Assembly (NCBI RefSeq): GCF_031177825.1
Contig: NZ_JAPSKE010000007.1
Coordinates: 124,001 to 188,000, forward strand
Direction of reading: 5' to 3'
DNA from: Paenibacillus sp.
Lineage (GTDB): Bacteria; Bacillota; Bacilli; Paenibacillales; YIM-B00363
DNA: 64,000 nt
The translations under genes were made by a program, and so were the position numbers. Within the stretch, counting starts at the first letter, position 1; every line of letters starts with the position of its first letter. The notes below the pieces were generated by a model. That model saw nothing but the letters and a program-made list of their open reading frames with translations. It was not told the origin of the DNA and searched no databases. Shown one piece after another: positions 1-7,668 of this stretch.

Positions 1-84
1 ATGGATATCGTCGTTCGCGACGATTCCGGGAAACCGCTTCGTAATGCCGATCATCTCGACTACGAAATTCGGCGTTTGGGTCAT
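1..84 (-). CDS. ABC transporter ATP-binding protein, N-terminal fragment (nucleoside/BMP type)
   Basis: Only the first 28 codons are present; the gene runs off the left edge. The ATG at 84 is preceded by an AGGGGTGA ribosome site. The peptide has the usual opening of an ABC ATPase (VEMIGITKRFPGIVANDDI), in which the KRFPG segment precedes the Walker A region of the RbsA/NupO class. It lies directly downstream of a BMP-family lipoprotein gene on the same strand, as in nupNOPQ-type nucleoside importers, so it is probably the ATPase of that importer. Walker motifs lie outside the window, so the family call rests on the opening and the context. Confidence 0.72.
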   Translation of the reverse strand, partial: MTQTPNFVVEMIGITKRFPGIVANDDIH

Positions 85-154
85 TCGAGTTTCACCCCTA
101 GAACATACAAGAATCGATTCGTTGCGCGTTACCTGTGAAGCCATTGTAACAAAC

Positions 155-182
155 AAAAAGGCTAGCGCAAACTAGCCTTTTT
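155..182 (-). terminator. Intra-operon hairpin between lipoprotein and ATPase genes
   Basis: A perfect 11-bp inverted repeat (AAAAAGGCTAG / CTAGCCTTTTT) with a 6-nt loop, flanked by A and T runs so it can act on either strand. It sits 38 nt after the lipoprotein stop and about 70 nt before the ATPase start. A partial terminator here would yield more binding protein than ATPase. Confidence 0.8.
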
Positions 183-220
183 GCCAAATGGATTCTTATG
201 GAATTGCGTGCCGGAGCCGA

Positions 221-1288
221 TTATTCGGCCGGCGTTTCCGGTACGACGATTTCGCCGTTCTTGATCTTGTCGCTGAACTCTTGCACCTTCGCGAGCACGT
301 CCGCCGGAACGTTCGGGTTGTTCTCCGGAAGGCCCACGCCGTTCTCCGCGATGCCGAGGTTCACGATGCCCGGCGCGAAAGTGCCGTCTACGAGCGATTG
401 GGATACCGTCTGCATCGCTTGGTCGACGCGCTTCATCATCGACGTCAGCGTAATTTCGTTGCCGAACGTGATCGACTGATCTTTGTCTACGCCGATAACC
501 CAGACGTTCTTGCCTGCGGCCTTTTGCTCTTGCGCTTCGTTAAATACGCCGTCGCCCGTCGCGCCGGCCGCGTGGAAGATGATGTCCGCGCCTTGGTTAT
601 ACATCGTCGCTGCAGCGGCTTTCCCTTGGTCGGCCGCCGCGAAGGAGCCCGTGTAGTTCTCGATGACTTCCGCGTCCGGATTGACGGCTTCGATTCCTGC
701 GCGGAAGCCCGCTTCGAAACGCTGGATGACCGGGATGTCGATGCCGCCGACGAAGCCGATCTTGTTCGACTCGGTCATGAGACCCGCGACGACGCCGACG
801 AGGAAGGCGCCCTCATGCTCTTTGAACGTTACGGATGCGACGTTCGGAGCGTCGACGACGCCGTCGATGATCGCGAATTTCGCGTCCGGGTTTTGGTTCG
901 CGACTTCGAGCATCGCGTCTTGAAGCAGGAAGCCGATCCCCCAGATCAGGTCCCAGCCTTCTTGCACGAATTGGTTCAGGTTCGGGATGTAGTCCGAATC
1001 TTGCGCGGACTGCAAGTAGTTGTATTCAACGCCGGATGCGTCCCCGAACGCCTTCAAGCCTTCCCAAGCGGACTGGTTGAACGAGTTGTCGTTGACGCCG
1101 CCGAAGTCCGTAACCATGCCGATCTTTACGTCGCTCTTCGCCGGTTCTTCGGCTGCAGGAGCTTCGGCTGCCGGCGTTTCGGCCGCAGGCGTTTCGTCCG
1201 CCGGCGGTTCGGCGTTGCCGCCGCCGCAAGCCGCGAGCATCGTCGCCGCGAGCGTGAAAATCATCGTAAGCGATAGCCATTTTTTCAT
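221..1288 (-). CDS. BMP-family ABC transporter substrate-binding lipoprotein
   Basis: A 355-residue extracytoplasmic binding protein of the BMP/PnrA (TmpC, Med) family, whose characterised members bind purine nucleosides for ABC import. It opens MKKWLSLTMIF with a lipobox LAAC near residue 21, then a low-complexity Pro/Ala/Glu linker. The family core follows (DVKIGMVTDFGGVNDNSFNQ, later GIGFLLQDAMLEVANQNPDAKFA). The start at 1288 gives a normal lipoprotein signal; an in-frame ATG at 1297 is nearer to the GGGGG run. The ATPase gene follows after an internal hairpin, so this is the first gene of an importer operon. The nucleoside substrate is inferred from the family, not shown by the sequence. 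Confidence 0.9.
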   Translation of the reverse strand: MKKWLSLTMIFTLAATMLAACGGGNAEPPADETPAAETPAAEAPAAEEPAKSDVKIGMVTDFGGVNDNSFNQSAWEGLKAFGDASGVEYNYLQSAQDSDYIPNLNQFVQEGWDLIWGIGFLLQDAMLEVANQNPDAKFAIIDGVVDAPNVASVTFKEHEGAFLVGVVAGLMTESNKIGFVGGIDIPVIQRFEAGFRAGIEAVNPDAEVIENYTGSFAAADQGKAAAATMYNQGADIIFHAAGATGDGVFNEAQEQKAAGKNVWVIGVDKDQSITFGNEITLTSMMKRVDQAMQTVSQSLVDGTFAPGIVNLGIAENGVGLPENNPNVPADVLAKVQEFSDKIKNGEIVVPETPAE

Positions 1289-1471
1289 TGAAACCATTAC
1301 CCCCGTTTTAGAAAATATGAAAATTTTGGTTAAGCACATGAGTTGGAGTCGTTCTCGGAAAAGCTACCTACATGATTCGCCGCTATGTAAGCAATTATGC
1401 GAAAAAGAGTGGTTCACACCTCCTGATTCGATGGTAATGCAATGGGAACAACAATGATTTGTACAGTGGTT
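1289..1471 (-). other. Untranslated leader of the BMP lipoprotein gene
   Basis: About 180 nt separate the promoter from the lipoprotein start. I compared this stretch with the purine riboswitch core and found no match. It contains a perfect AGGAGG (1419-1424, minus strand) with no start codon at usable spacing; a GTG lies only one base away. No other structure was recognised. Confidence 0.4.
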
Positions 1472-1499
1472 ATTATACTATACATTTTTTCTTTTACAA
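1472..1499 (-). promoter_or_regulatory. Sigma-A promoter of the BMP importer operon
   Basis: On the minus strand, -35 TTGTAA (1494-1499) and a perfect -10 TATAAT (1472-1477) are separated by 16 bp. It precedes the lipoprotein gene with a long leader. Confidence 0.75.
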
Positions 1500-1629
1500 G
1501 AACGGAAAGTCGACAGCATTCGAGAAAAAAATAAGGGAAAATACGTACAATCATCGTTAAACTTTCAGGAACGTTCGCCTTTTCCCTATTTTCGACTCGC
1601 AATTGACCTGTGGTTAGTCTCGGCGGCGC

Positions 1630-1657
1630 AAAAAACGCCCCGGAAAGCCTACGCGTT
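1630..1657 (-). terminator. Probable terminator of the yitT-type gene
   Basis: On the minus strand AACGC and GCGTT, with an inner GG/CC pairing, form a short stem followed by six T residues, 40 nt after the YitT stop codon. Confidence 0.5.
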
Positions 1658-1696
1658 CACGTCAGGCGCATGTCATTCAAGGCGGATTCGTGAACG

Positions 1697-2527
1697 TTAT
1701 TCTCTGCGGAACAAGCCCATGACGCCTACCGTCTCGACCATATTGACGAACGCGTTCGGGTCGATGTCCCGCACCGTCTTGAGCAATCCTTGGAGCTCGT
1801 AACGCGTCGTAACCGTCATGAGCATATGGTTCTCGCTCTGGGAATATCCGCCCTGCGTCTTGATGACGGTGACGCCGCGCGGGACGGACAGCAGCTTCGC
1901 GAGCATCTCGTCTTTCTTGGTCGAGACGATGAACGCCGTAATTTTCACATGCCTCGTATGCACGACGTCGATCACCTTGCCGGTGACAAAGATCGAGACG
2001 GTCGAATATAATGCCAAATCCCAATTGCGTTCCATGAGCCCTAGCGCGACGATGACGACCCCGTTGAGTCCGAATAGAAATTCGCCTAACGGGAAATCGT
2101 ACTTGCGCAGCACGATAGAGCCGATGATATCGAAGCCGCCCGTCGAACCTCCCGCGCGGAACGACAAGCCCGTGCCGATGCCGACGAGGACGCCGCCGAA
2201 GACGGATGCGATCGTCGGGTCCTGATTGAACCGGGCCTCGGGGATCAGCTGCATCGCGACGACCGTCGCGACGACGGAGAGGAAGCTGAGGACGACGAAG
2301 CGCTTGCCGATGAGCACCCACCCCCAAATAAAAAGGGGCAGATTTAACACAAGATATAACCATCCGATATTCCAATGCGCAACGTATCCGATCAGCATGG
2401 AGATGCCGGACACTCCGCCGCTTAGCAGCTGGTGGGGGATCAGGAATCCGTTGAAACCTGCCGCGATCAGGACGGCCCCGCCGATGATGGAGAGGCACTC
2501 CCGCACCGTTCTTGCCCGTGTCGTCAC
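1697..2527 (-). CDS. YitT family membrane protein (YitT plus DUF2179 domain)
   Basis: A 276-residue protein with about five N-terminal transmembrane segments (residues 10-165) rich in Gly (LLSGGVSGISMLIGY, FRAGGSTGGFDIIG). A cytoplasmic C-terminal domain of the DUF2179 type (about 200-276, GVTVIKTQGGYSQSENHMLM) follows. Length and order match the YitT family of Firmicutes, whose function is not established. The GTG at 2527 is chosen because AGAGGTGA lies 7 nt upstream; an upstream in-frame ATG lacks a ribosome site. It appears monocistronic and is divergent from cshA. Family assignment is secure; a transport role is only a guess. Confidence 0.88.
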   Translation of the reverse strand: MTTRARTVRECLSIIGGAVLIAAGFNGFLIPHQLLSGGVSGISMLIGYVAHWNIGWLYLVLNLPLFIWGWVLIGKRFVVLSFLSVVATVVAMQLIPEARFNQDPTIASVFGGVLVGIGTGLSFRAGGSTGGFDIIGSIVLRKYDFPLGEFLFGLNGVVIVALGLMERNWDLALYSTVSIFVTGKVIDVVHTRHVKITAFIVSTKKDEMLAKLLSVPRGVTVIKTQGGYSQSENHMLMTVTTRYELQGLLKTVRDIDPNAFVNMVETVGVMGLFRRE

Positions 2528-2577
2528 TTGAATGTCACCTCTAGAATTATTATGAGACGTTTCCCATTTCGCCAAAC

Positions 2578-2607
2578 TGGAAATGAAAACTTTTCATATG
2601 CTATAAT
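2578..2607 (+). promoter_or_regulatory. Extended -10 promoter of cshA
   Basis: TGCTATAAT (2599-2607) is a perfect -10 with the TGn extension; a weak -35 (TGGAAA, 2578-2583) lies 18 bp upstream. It leaves an untranslated leader of about 170 nt before the helicase start. Confidence 0.65.
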
Positions 2608-2784
2608 AGGGGTTATATTCTTAAGTGCGCTAGTATTTTCCGCATAGGGAAAATGCTTTTTTTTCGGGTAGTGTGCCCGGTCTAATGGAAATTCGGCTCG
2701 AGGGAGAAGTACCTGCGTGTCTGGTCTGAAGCGGCTTAAGAGTATCGTTCGCAGACCATATTGGTAAAGGAGTTTGAAGCAAAT

Positions 2785-4437
2785 TTGAAAACGTTCAGCG
2801 AATTCGGCCTGGAGGCGAAAGTCCTTAGGGCCATCACGGAGATGGGGTTCGAGGAGTCGACCCCGATCCAGGAGAAGGCGATCCCGATCGCGCTCGAAGG
2901 CCGCGACTTGATCGGTCAAGCGCAAACCGGTACGGGGAAGACGGCGGCGTTCGCCATCCCGCTCATCCAGTCCATCGACCCGTCCGAAGAGAAGGTCGCC
3001 GCGCTCATCATGTGCCCGACGCGGGAGCTCGCCATCCAGGTCGCCGACGAAATCGGCAAGCTGGCGCGATTCAAGGGAATTAACACGCTGCCGATCTACG
3101 GCGGTCAAGACATCGGCCGGCAAATCCGGGCGCTCAAGAAGCGGCCGGGACCGCAGATCGTCATCGGTACGCCGGGTCGTCTGCAGGACCATATTAATCG
3201 GAAAACGCTCAAGCTCGACGACGTCCGATTCGTCGTGCTCGACGAAGCCGACGAGATGCTCGACATGGGCTTCTTGGAGGACATCCAAGCGATCCTTACG
3301 TCCGTTCCTGAAGAGCGTCATACGATGCTGTTTTCGGCGACGATGCCGTCGAACATTCAGCGACTCGCGCAGCAGTTCCTGAAAAATCCGGAGCACGTCT
3401 CGGTCGTTCCGAAGCAAGTGAGCGCGCCGCTCATCCAGCAGTCTTACATCGAGGTGCACGAGCGCGGTAAATTCGACGCGCTGTGCCGCTTGCTCGACAT
3501 GGAGTCGCCGGAGCTCGCGATCATCTTCGGCCGGACGAAGCGCCGCGTCGACGAGTTGTCCGAGGCGCTGCAGAAGCGCGGTTACTCCGCGGACGGCCTG
3601 CACGGCGACCTGTCCCAGAACATGCGCGACGCGGTCATGCGGAAGTTCCGCGACGGCAGCATCGACGTGCTCGTGGCGACGGACGTCGCGGCGCGAGGCC
3701 TCGACGTCTCGGGCGTGACGCACGTCATCAATTTCGATTTGCCGCAGGATCCTGAATCGTATGTGCACCGGATCGGCCGTACGGGCCGCGCCGGCAAGGA
3801 AGGCACCGCTTGGTCGTTCGTCACGCCTCGCGAGATCGACCACCTGCACTTCATCGAGAAGATTACGCGCCATAAGATTCCGAAGCGGAACGTGCCGACG
3901 ATCGCCGAGGCGATCGAGGGCAAGCAGAAGATCGTCGCGGAGCGCATCCTTGAAATCGTGCAAAACGAAGACTTCAACGAGTTCAAGGGCACGGCGATTC
4001 AAATGCTGGAGCAATTCGACAGCGTGCACTTGATCGCGGCGGCGATGAAGCTGCTCACGGGCGGCGAGAAGAAAGACGTCGAAGTCGCGCTTACGCCGGA
4101 AGATCCGATTCGCGCGAAGAAGCGCAAGCCGGACGTTCGCGGCTCCGGTCGCCGCGTAGGCGGCGGGTACGGCGGCGGCGGTTATGGCGGTCGAAGCGGC
4201 GGCGAGCGTCGCTACGGCAGCGGTGGTGGCGGCGGCGGTGGCGGCGAGCGTCGTTACGGCGGCGACCGCGGCGGGTACGGCGGCGGCAGCGGCGGCGGCG
4301 ATCGCGGCGGCTATGGCGGCGGCAGCAGCCGGAACAGCGGCAACGGCGGGTACGGCGACCGTCCGAACTACGGCGGCCGTCGTCCGGTCGGCGCAGGCAC
4401 GCGTTCCCGCAGCGACGACGGCGGCGGGGATCAGTAA
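2785..4437 (+). CDS. cshA: DEAD-box ATP-dependent RNA helicase, CshA type
   Basis: A 550-residue RNA helicase acting in cold adaptation, ribosome assembly and mRNA decay, by analogy with Bacillus CshA. Both RecA lobes are complete: Q motif near FEESTPIQ, motif I AQTGTGKT, Ia [39 protein letters not shown] and [15 protein letters not shown] linker and a DbpA-like region follow, then a tail of about 100 residues made almost only of Gly, Arg, Tyr and Ser (from about 4140), typical of RNA-binding RGG tails. The TTG at 2785 is chosen because it aligns with the family start (KTFSEFGLE) and AAAGGAG lies upstream; the spacing of 12 nt is slightly long. A strong terminator follows. Confidence 0.95.
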   Translation: MKTFSEFGLEAKVLRAITEMGFEESTPIQEKAIPIALEGRDLIGQAQTGTGKTAAFAIPLIQSIDPSEEKVAALIMCPTRELAIQVADEIGKLARFKGINTLPIYGGQDIGRQIRALKKRPGPQIVIGTPGRLQDHINRKTLKLDDVRFVVLDEADEMLDMGFLEDIQAILTSVPEERHTMLFSATMPSNIQRLAQQFLKNPEHVSVVPKQVSAPLIQQSYIEVHERGKFDALCRLLDMESPELAIIFGRTKRRVDELSEALQKRGYSADGLHGDLSQNMRDAVMRKFRDGSIDVLVATDVAARGLDVSGVTHVINFDLPQDPESYVHRIGRTGRAGKEGTAWSFVTPREIDHLHFIEKITRHKIPKRNVPTIAEAIEGKQKIVAERILEIVQNEDFNEFKGTAIQMLEQFDSVHLIAAAMKLLTGGEKKDVEVALTPEDPIRAKKRKPDVRGSGRRVGGGYGGGGYGGRSGGERRYGSGGGGGGGGERRYGGDRGGYGGGSGGGDRGGYGGGSSRNSGNGGYGDRPNYGGRRPVGAGTRSRSDDGGGDQ

Positions 4438-4449
4438 GAAGCAGCGAAC

Positions 4450-4486
4450 GAAACCGCTCCGGGGTTGTCCGGGGCGGTTTCTTTTC
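4450..4486 (+). terminator. cshA terminator
   Basis: GAAACCGCTCC and GGGGCGGTTTC pair with one G-T wobble around a 10-nt loop and are followed by TTTT. Confidence 0.85.
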
Positions 4487-4505
4487 CGCTTTTTCGGACA
4501 TTCCC

Positions 4506-4535
4506 TTGTGACTCGCCCTTCACGAAGTGTATGAT
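4506..4535 (+). promoter_or_regulatory. Candidate promoter of the DUF624 gene
   Basis: TTGTGA (4506-4511), 18-bp spacer and TATGAT (4530-4535), 31 nt before the start codon. Confidence 0.5.
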
Positions 4536-4565
4536 AGAAGAAAACTTGGCAGGAGAGGTTGCTAC

Positions 4566-5339
4566 GTGGAATTTCGCGGACTGATGGGCGGGTTTTATCG
4601 CATCTCGGAGTGGATCATGCGCTTGTCGGTGACCAACGTATTGTGGATTGTAACGGCGTTCCCTGTATTTTTCTTCGTGCTGAACTTGTTCGTCGCGACG
4701 GACGAGCAGCAGGTTCAGGCGTTCTTGCTGGCGATCGCCGTTCTCGCGCCGTTCACGCTGTTTCCGTCGACGTCCGCGATGTTCGCGCTCGCGCGCAAGT
4801 GGGTGACGGGGGACGGAGACGTGCCGCTGCTGAAGACGTTCTTCCGGTCGTATAAAGAGAATTACCTGCAGAGCATGATCGGCGGCTTGTTTTTTATGGT
4901 GCTGCTCACCGTCCTGTTTTTCAATTTCCGCTTCTATGCGGGACAGACCGGGTATACCGGACTGTTGGCGTACTTGTTCATCGCGCTGACGGTCATGGCG
5001 TTCCTCGCGGTGTTCAACTTCTTCTGCATCATCGTGCATCTGCATATGAAGACGCTTCAATTAATCAAGAACGCGCTGCTTATTACGATCGGTCAACCGG
5101 TTCGCACGATACTGATCGGCGTCTCGAACGTCGTCGTGTTGTACATCAGCATTTTCCAATTCACGTTCCTGTTGCCGTTCTTCACGGGCAGCCTGATCGC
5201 CATCGTGACGTTCTGGCACTTCCACAACGGCTTCCGCAAGATCATGACGAAGCAGGAAGAGCTCGAGGCGAAGCGCGCGGAACAGGCGGAACAAGCGGCT
5301 GCGGAAGCCGATGCAGAGGACGGTCAAGCCAGCCGGTAA
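4566..5339 (+). CDS. DUF624 (YesL-type) membrane protein
   Basis: A 257-residue integral membrane protein of the YesL/DUF624 family, with five or six hydrophobic segments. The family signature opening is present (EFRGLMGGFYRISEW). A charged, Ala/Glu-rich cytoplasmic tail ends the protein. The GTG at 4566 is preceded by AGGAGAGG; an ATG seven codons inside is the alternative. YesL proteins often lie in carbohydrate loci, but this copy stands alone between cshA and 6S RNA, so no substrate can be inferred. Function of the family is unknown. Confidence 0.85.
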   Translation: MEFRGLMGGFYRISEWIMRLSVTNVLWIVTAFPVFFFVLNLFVATDEQQVQAFLLAIAVLAPFTLFPSTSAMFALARKWVTGDGDVPLLKTFFRSYKENYLQSMIGGLFFMVLLTVLFFNFRFYAGQTGYTGLLAYLFIALTVMAFLAVFNFFCIIVHLHMKTLQLIKNALLITIGQPVRTILIGVSNVVVLYISIFQFTFLLPFFTGSLIAIVTFWHFHNGFRKIMTKQEELEAKRAEQAEQAAAEADAEDGQASR

Positions 5340-5367
5340 ATTCGAGCGAAAGTACCGGGATGTTCCG

Positions 5368-5396
5368 TTTACTTTCCCTTCGGATAGGGATATAAT
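5368..5396 (+). promoter_or_regulatory. Promoter of 6S RNA
   Basis: TTTACT (5368-5373), 17-bp spacer and a perfect TATAAT (5391-5396); initiation would fall at about 5403, where the 6S RNA begins. Confidence 0.7.
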
Positions 5397-5402
5397 AAAG
5401 CT

Positions 5403-5589
5403 ACAACAAAACAGCCTGCGATGTACGTTACGGAATATTTGTTTTGAACCAATGATTGTTTCCCGGGAGTCTCATATGGTCGTCGTGGCTGGCATGCCCT
5501 CGCGAAGGGACGTCAAAAGCGCGCTGCGGACACCCACCTGCGATAGCAGGTTTCGAAACAGATTTCCAACGGCATAGGCGGGTTTTTTT
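5403..5589 (+). ncRNA. ssrS: 6S RNA (RNA polymerase sigma-A holoenzyme regulator)
   Basis: An RNA of about 187 nt that mimics an open promoter and sequesters the housekeeping RNA polymerase. The closing stem pairs CCTGC-ATGT (from 5415) with GCAT-GCGGG near the 3' end, followed by a run of seven T residues, so it doubles as the terminator. The interior shows landmarks shared with known 6S RNAs: a GGCATGCCC / GGGACGTC hairpin near 5490-5512 and a downstream CACCTGCGATAGCAGG hairpin (5536-5551). It stands between two genes on the same strand with its own promoter and has no reading frame. I recognise it by layout and motifs; a covariance-model search would be decisive. Confidence 0.8.
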
Positions 5590-5602
5590 GTACCCGAAAT
5601 CA

Positions 5603-5632
5603 TGCATACGTTCGTCCGATTTTTACATACTA
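5603..5632 (+). promoter_or_regulatory. Forespore (sigma-G/sigma-F type) promoter of sleB
   Basis: TGCATA (5603-5608), 17-bp spacer and CATACTA (5626-5632) match the forespore sigma-factor consensus. Initiation is expected near 5639, which rules out the upstream ATG at 5646 and supports the start at 5667. Confidence 0.7.
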
Positions 5633-5666
5633 AGGGGACGACAGCATGACTCGGGAGGCGGAACTG

Positions 5667-6461
5667 ATGAAGGAACAGGAACGTTCGCGGCGGCCGAGAG
5701 GCCGCCTTTTTTGGTTGGCGAAGGCGGCGATGTGCGCCGCGCTGCTCGCGACCGGCGTCGCCGTCGCTCCGCAGCCGATTCTTTCGTTCGCGGAATGGTA
5801 TTGGATCATGGAACAGGGCGATACCGGGGACGATGTCGCAGAGCTGCAGTCCCGGCTGCGGTTCCTGGGATTTTATGGAGGGATCGTCGACGGCAGCTTC
5901 GGCAGCGGTACGCGCAGGGCGGTCGTCGGGTTCCAACGGGAGTTCGGCTTGCCGGCGGACGGACGCGTCGGCCCGCAGACGAAGTTGAAGCTCGGCAACG
6001 CGACGAAGGGGTGGAACTCTTCGTACCTCGCCGAATACGCCGCCGGGGGCGGGGCGCCGAAGCGCAATGCGAGCGCCGGGTCGCTGACGAGGTCGACGTC
6101 CGGTTTCAGCCGGGAGGACTTGATGATTCTCGCGCGAACGGTCCACGGGGAAGCGCGCGGGGAGCCGTACGAAGGGCAGGTCGCCGTCGCCGCCGTCGTG
6201 CTCAACCGCATCGGCAATGCCGCGTTCCCGAACACGATCTCGGGCGTCGTCTTCCAGCCCGGGGCGTTCACCGCGGTCGACGACGGACAAATTTGGCTCG
6301 AGCCGAACGAGTCGGCGTTCAAGGCGGTGAATGACGCGCTGAACGGCTGGGATCCGTCCGGCGGCGCGTTGTATTATTTCAATCCGGTGACCGCGACGTC
6401 GAAGTGGATTTGGAGCCGCCCGCAGATTAAGCAGATCGGCAAACACATTTTCTGCATGTAG
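5667..6461 (+). CDS. sleB: Spore cortex-lytic enzyme SleB
   Basis: A 264-residue germination enzyme that cleaves cortex peptidoglycan; Bacillus SleB is a lytic transglycosylase. An N-terminal hydrophobic export segment (about 14-40) is followed by a peptidoglycan-binding domain (about 48-108, GDDVAELQSRLRFLGFYGG). The Hydrolase_2 catalytic domain (about 147-264) has the family motif HGEARGEPYEGQ; the first Glu, residue 162, corresponds to the essential catalytic Glu. The length is usual. The ATG at 5667 has GGGAGG 8 nt upstream and fits the transcript start predicted from the forespore promoter; an ATG at 5646 is less likely. The partner gene ypeB, usually next door in Bacillus, does not follow here. 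Confidence 0.92.
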   Translation: MKEQERSRRPRGRLFWLAKAAMCAALLATGVAVAPQPILSFAEWYWIMEQGDTGDDVAELQSRLRFLGFYGGIVDGSFGSGTRRAVVGFQREFGLPADGRVGPQTKLKLGNATKGWNSSYLAEYAAGGGAPKRNASAGSLTRSTSGFSREDLMILARTVHGEARGEPYEGQVAVAAVVLNRIGNAAFPNTISGVVFQPGAFTAVDDGQIWLEPNESAFKAVNDALNGWDPSGGALYYFNPVTATSKWIWSRPQIKQIGKHIFCM

Positions 6462-6510
6462 CGCTGTCTCTTGTCGACGTTCGTCGCCGAATTTTTTCCG
6501 GATTCCGGTT

Positions 6511-6540
6511 TGCCGGATCGTGCCAAGTAGTGGTAAGATG
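6511..6540 (+). promoter_or_regulatory. Candidate promoter of the DUF1499-like gene
   Basis: TTGCCG (6511-6516), 18-bp spacer and TAAGAT (6535-6540). Confidence 0.45.
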
Positions 6541-6588
6541 GTTAGAGTAGTTTGGCAACGGGTGCGGAGAACCAAGGGGGGAACGGTT

Positions 6589-6978
6589 TTGTTAAAGAGA
6601 ACGCTCATCGGACTGATCCGCAGTCACGAGCAGACGGGGGAGAAAGCGACCCGGCCGGAACTGAAGACGAGGTACTATAAGCTGTCTCGCGATAAGCTGT
6701 GGGAAGAGGTCATCTCGATCCTCAAGAAGAAACCGGGGTATAAACTGCTGCATGAGGTGAAGAACGTCGGGGAGATCGTGCTCGAGAAGCGAACGGTCAC
6801 CGGACGGGTGCAGGATATCACGTTGACGGTATTTTCGCTCAACCCGCTGAAATCCGCCATCGACATCTATTCGGCGTCGCGCGGCTCGCTCGGCGATCTC
6901 GGCTCGAACTACCGTACGATCCTGGACATCTTCAAGTCGATCGACGCGAAGCTGAAGGAACATAAAATCAACCAGTAA
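6589..6978 (+). CDS. Small cytosolic protein resembling DUF1499
   Basis: A 129-residue soluble protein with no signal peptide or membrane segment. Its C-terminal half (IDIYSASRGSLGDLGSNYRTI) closely follows the conserved R-S-A-S-R-x-G-x-x-D-L-G-x-N core of the DUF1499 family, whose function is unknown. The N-terminal 45 residues are basic. The TTG at 6589 is chosen because AGGGGGGA lies 7 nt upstream; the in-frame ATG codons further upstream overlap the promoter. It is monocistronic, with a terminator right after the stop. Family membership is likely by motif; no role can be inferred. Confidence 0.65.
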   Translation: MLKRTLIGLIRSHEQTGEKATRPELKTRYYKLSRDKLWEEVISILKKKPGYKLLHEVKNVGEIVLEKRTVTGRVQDITLTVFSLNPLKSAIDIYSASRGSLGDLGSNYRTILDIFKSIDAKLKEHKINQ

Positions 6979-7003
6979 GAGGGCTGCGGCCCTTCTTTTT
7001 TTT
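6977..7003 (+). terminator. Terminator of the DUF1499-like gene
   Basis: GGGC-TGCG-GCCC stem-loop extended by AAGA/TTCTT pairing, followed by eight T residues; it starts at the stop codon. Confidence 0.8.
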
Positions 7004-7010
7004 GCGCACC

Positions 7011-7040
7011 AAAAAACCGCCCCGCGAACGGGACGGTTTC
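7011..7040 (-). terminator. tpx terminator
   Basis: On the minus strand AAACCGTCCCG and CGGGGCGGTTT form a stem with one mismatch and end in six T residues, just after the tpx stop. Confidence 0.85.
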
Positions 7041-7048
7041 GGTTTGCT

Positions 7049-7567
7049 TTATTGCAGCGCGCGAACGGCTTCCAACGCCGCTTCGTAATTCGGATGCTCG
7101 GTCATCTCGGACAAGTATTCGACGTAAGCGATCTTGTCGTTCTGGTCGATGACGAAGATCGAACGCATCAAGAGGCGCAGCTCCTTGATATGTACGCCGT
7201 ACGCGTCGCCGAAGGAGACGTTCTTGTAATCCGACAGCATCGTCACTTTATCGATGCCGGCGCTGCCGCACCAGCGGCCTTGCGCCATCGGCAGGTCGTT
7301 GGAGATCGTAATGACGACGACATTGTCGCCGAGCTTCGACGCTTCTTCGTTGAAGCGGCGCGTCTGCGCGTCGCACACGCCGGTGTCGATCGAAGGAACG
7401 ACGCTGATGAGCTTGATTTTACCCGCGAAATCCTTCAGGGATGCAGATTCGACGAGACTTTTATTTACGGTGAAATCGGGAGCTTGTTCGCCCGCTTTCA
7501 ATTCGGGACCCACCAACGTCAGCGGGTTGCCCTTCAGCGTAGCTACTCCGGTTCTTTCGATTGCCAT
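7049..7567 (-). CDS. tpx: Thiol peroxidase Tpx (atypical 2-Cys peroxiredoxin)
   Basis: A 172-residue cytoplasmic peroxidase that reduces hydrogen peroxide and alkyl hydroperoxides with electrons from thioredoxin. The peroxidatic cysteine is Cys65 in [15 protein letters not shown] and the resolving cysteine is Cys100 in GRWCGSAG, the spacing typical of Tpx. The C-terminal [13 protein letters not shown] segment is also conserved. The ATG at 7567 is used because GGAGGAATTATGAA precedes it and the protein then starts [16 protein letters not shown] as in the family. It is monocistronic with its own promoter and terminator and is divergent from the rhomboid gene. Confidence 0.96.
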   Translation of the reverse strand: MAIERTGVATLKGNPLTLVGPELKAGEQAPDFTVNKSLVESASLKDFAGKIKLISVVPSIDTGVCDAQTRRFNEEASKLGDNVVVITISNDLPMAQGRWCGSAGIDKVTMLSDYKNVSFGDAYGVHIKELRLLMRSIFVIDQNDKIAYVEYLSEMTEHPNYEAALEAVRALQ

Positions 7568-7594
7568 TTCATAATTCCTCCTCATCGACATTTC

Positions 7595-7621
7595 TTGTAA
7601 ACACCTTTTATATTATATAAT
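7595..7621 (+). promoter_or_regulatory. Weak candidate promoter of the rhomboid gene
   Basis: TTGTAA (7595-7600) and perfect TATAAT (7616-7621) but with a short 15-bp spacer; it overlaps the tpx promoter on the other strand. Confidence 0.35.
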
Positions 7622-7635
7622 GGTGGGAAAGGCAA
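7607..7635 (-). promoter_or_regulatory. tpx promoter
   Basis: On the minus strand TTGCCT (7630-7635), 17-bp spacer and TATAAA (7607-7612). The spacer is an AT-rich near-palindrome, but it does not match a Per box closely enough to call one. Confidence 0.55.
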
Positions 7636-7668
7636 AGTCCAACGACGGGAGAGGAGCCGATACGCCTT

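Noticed and set aside
1289..1465. Purine riboswitch upstream of the BMP lipoprotein gene
   Set aside because: The conserved aptamer core was not found in the leader, despite the nucleoside-transporter context.
2524..4029. 501-codon open frame on the minus strand
   Set aside because: It lies wholly opposite cshA and the yitT upstream region, has an Arg/Asp/Leu-rich composition expected of the antisense of a G+C-rich gene, and lacks a ribosome site.
7601..7635. PerR box at the tpx promoter
   Set aside because: The AT-rich near-palindrome does not match the TTATAAT-N-ATTATAA arrangement at enough positions.
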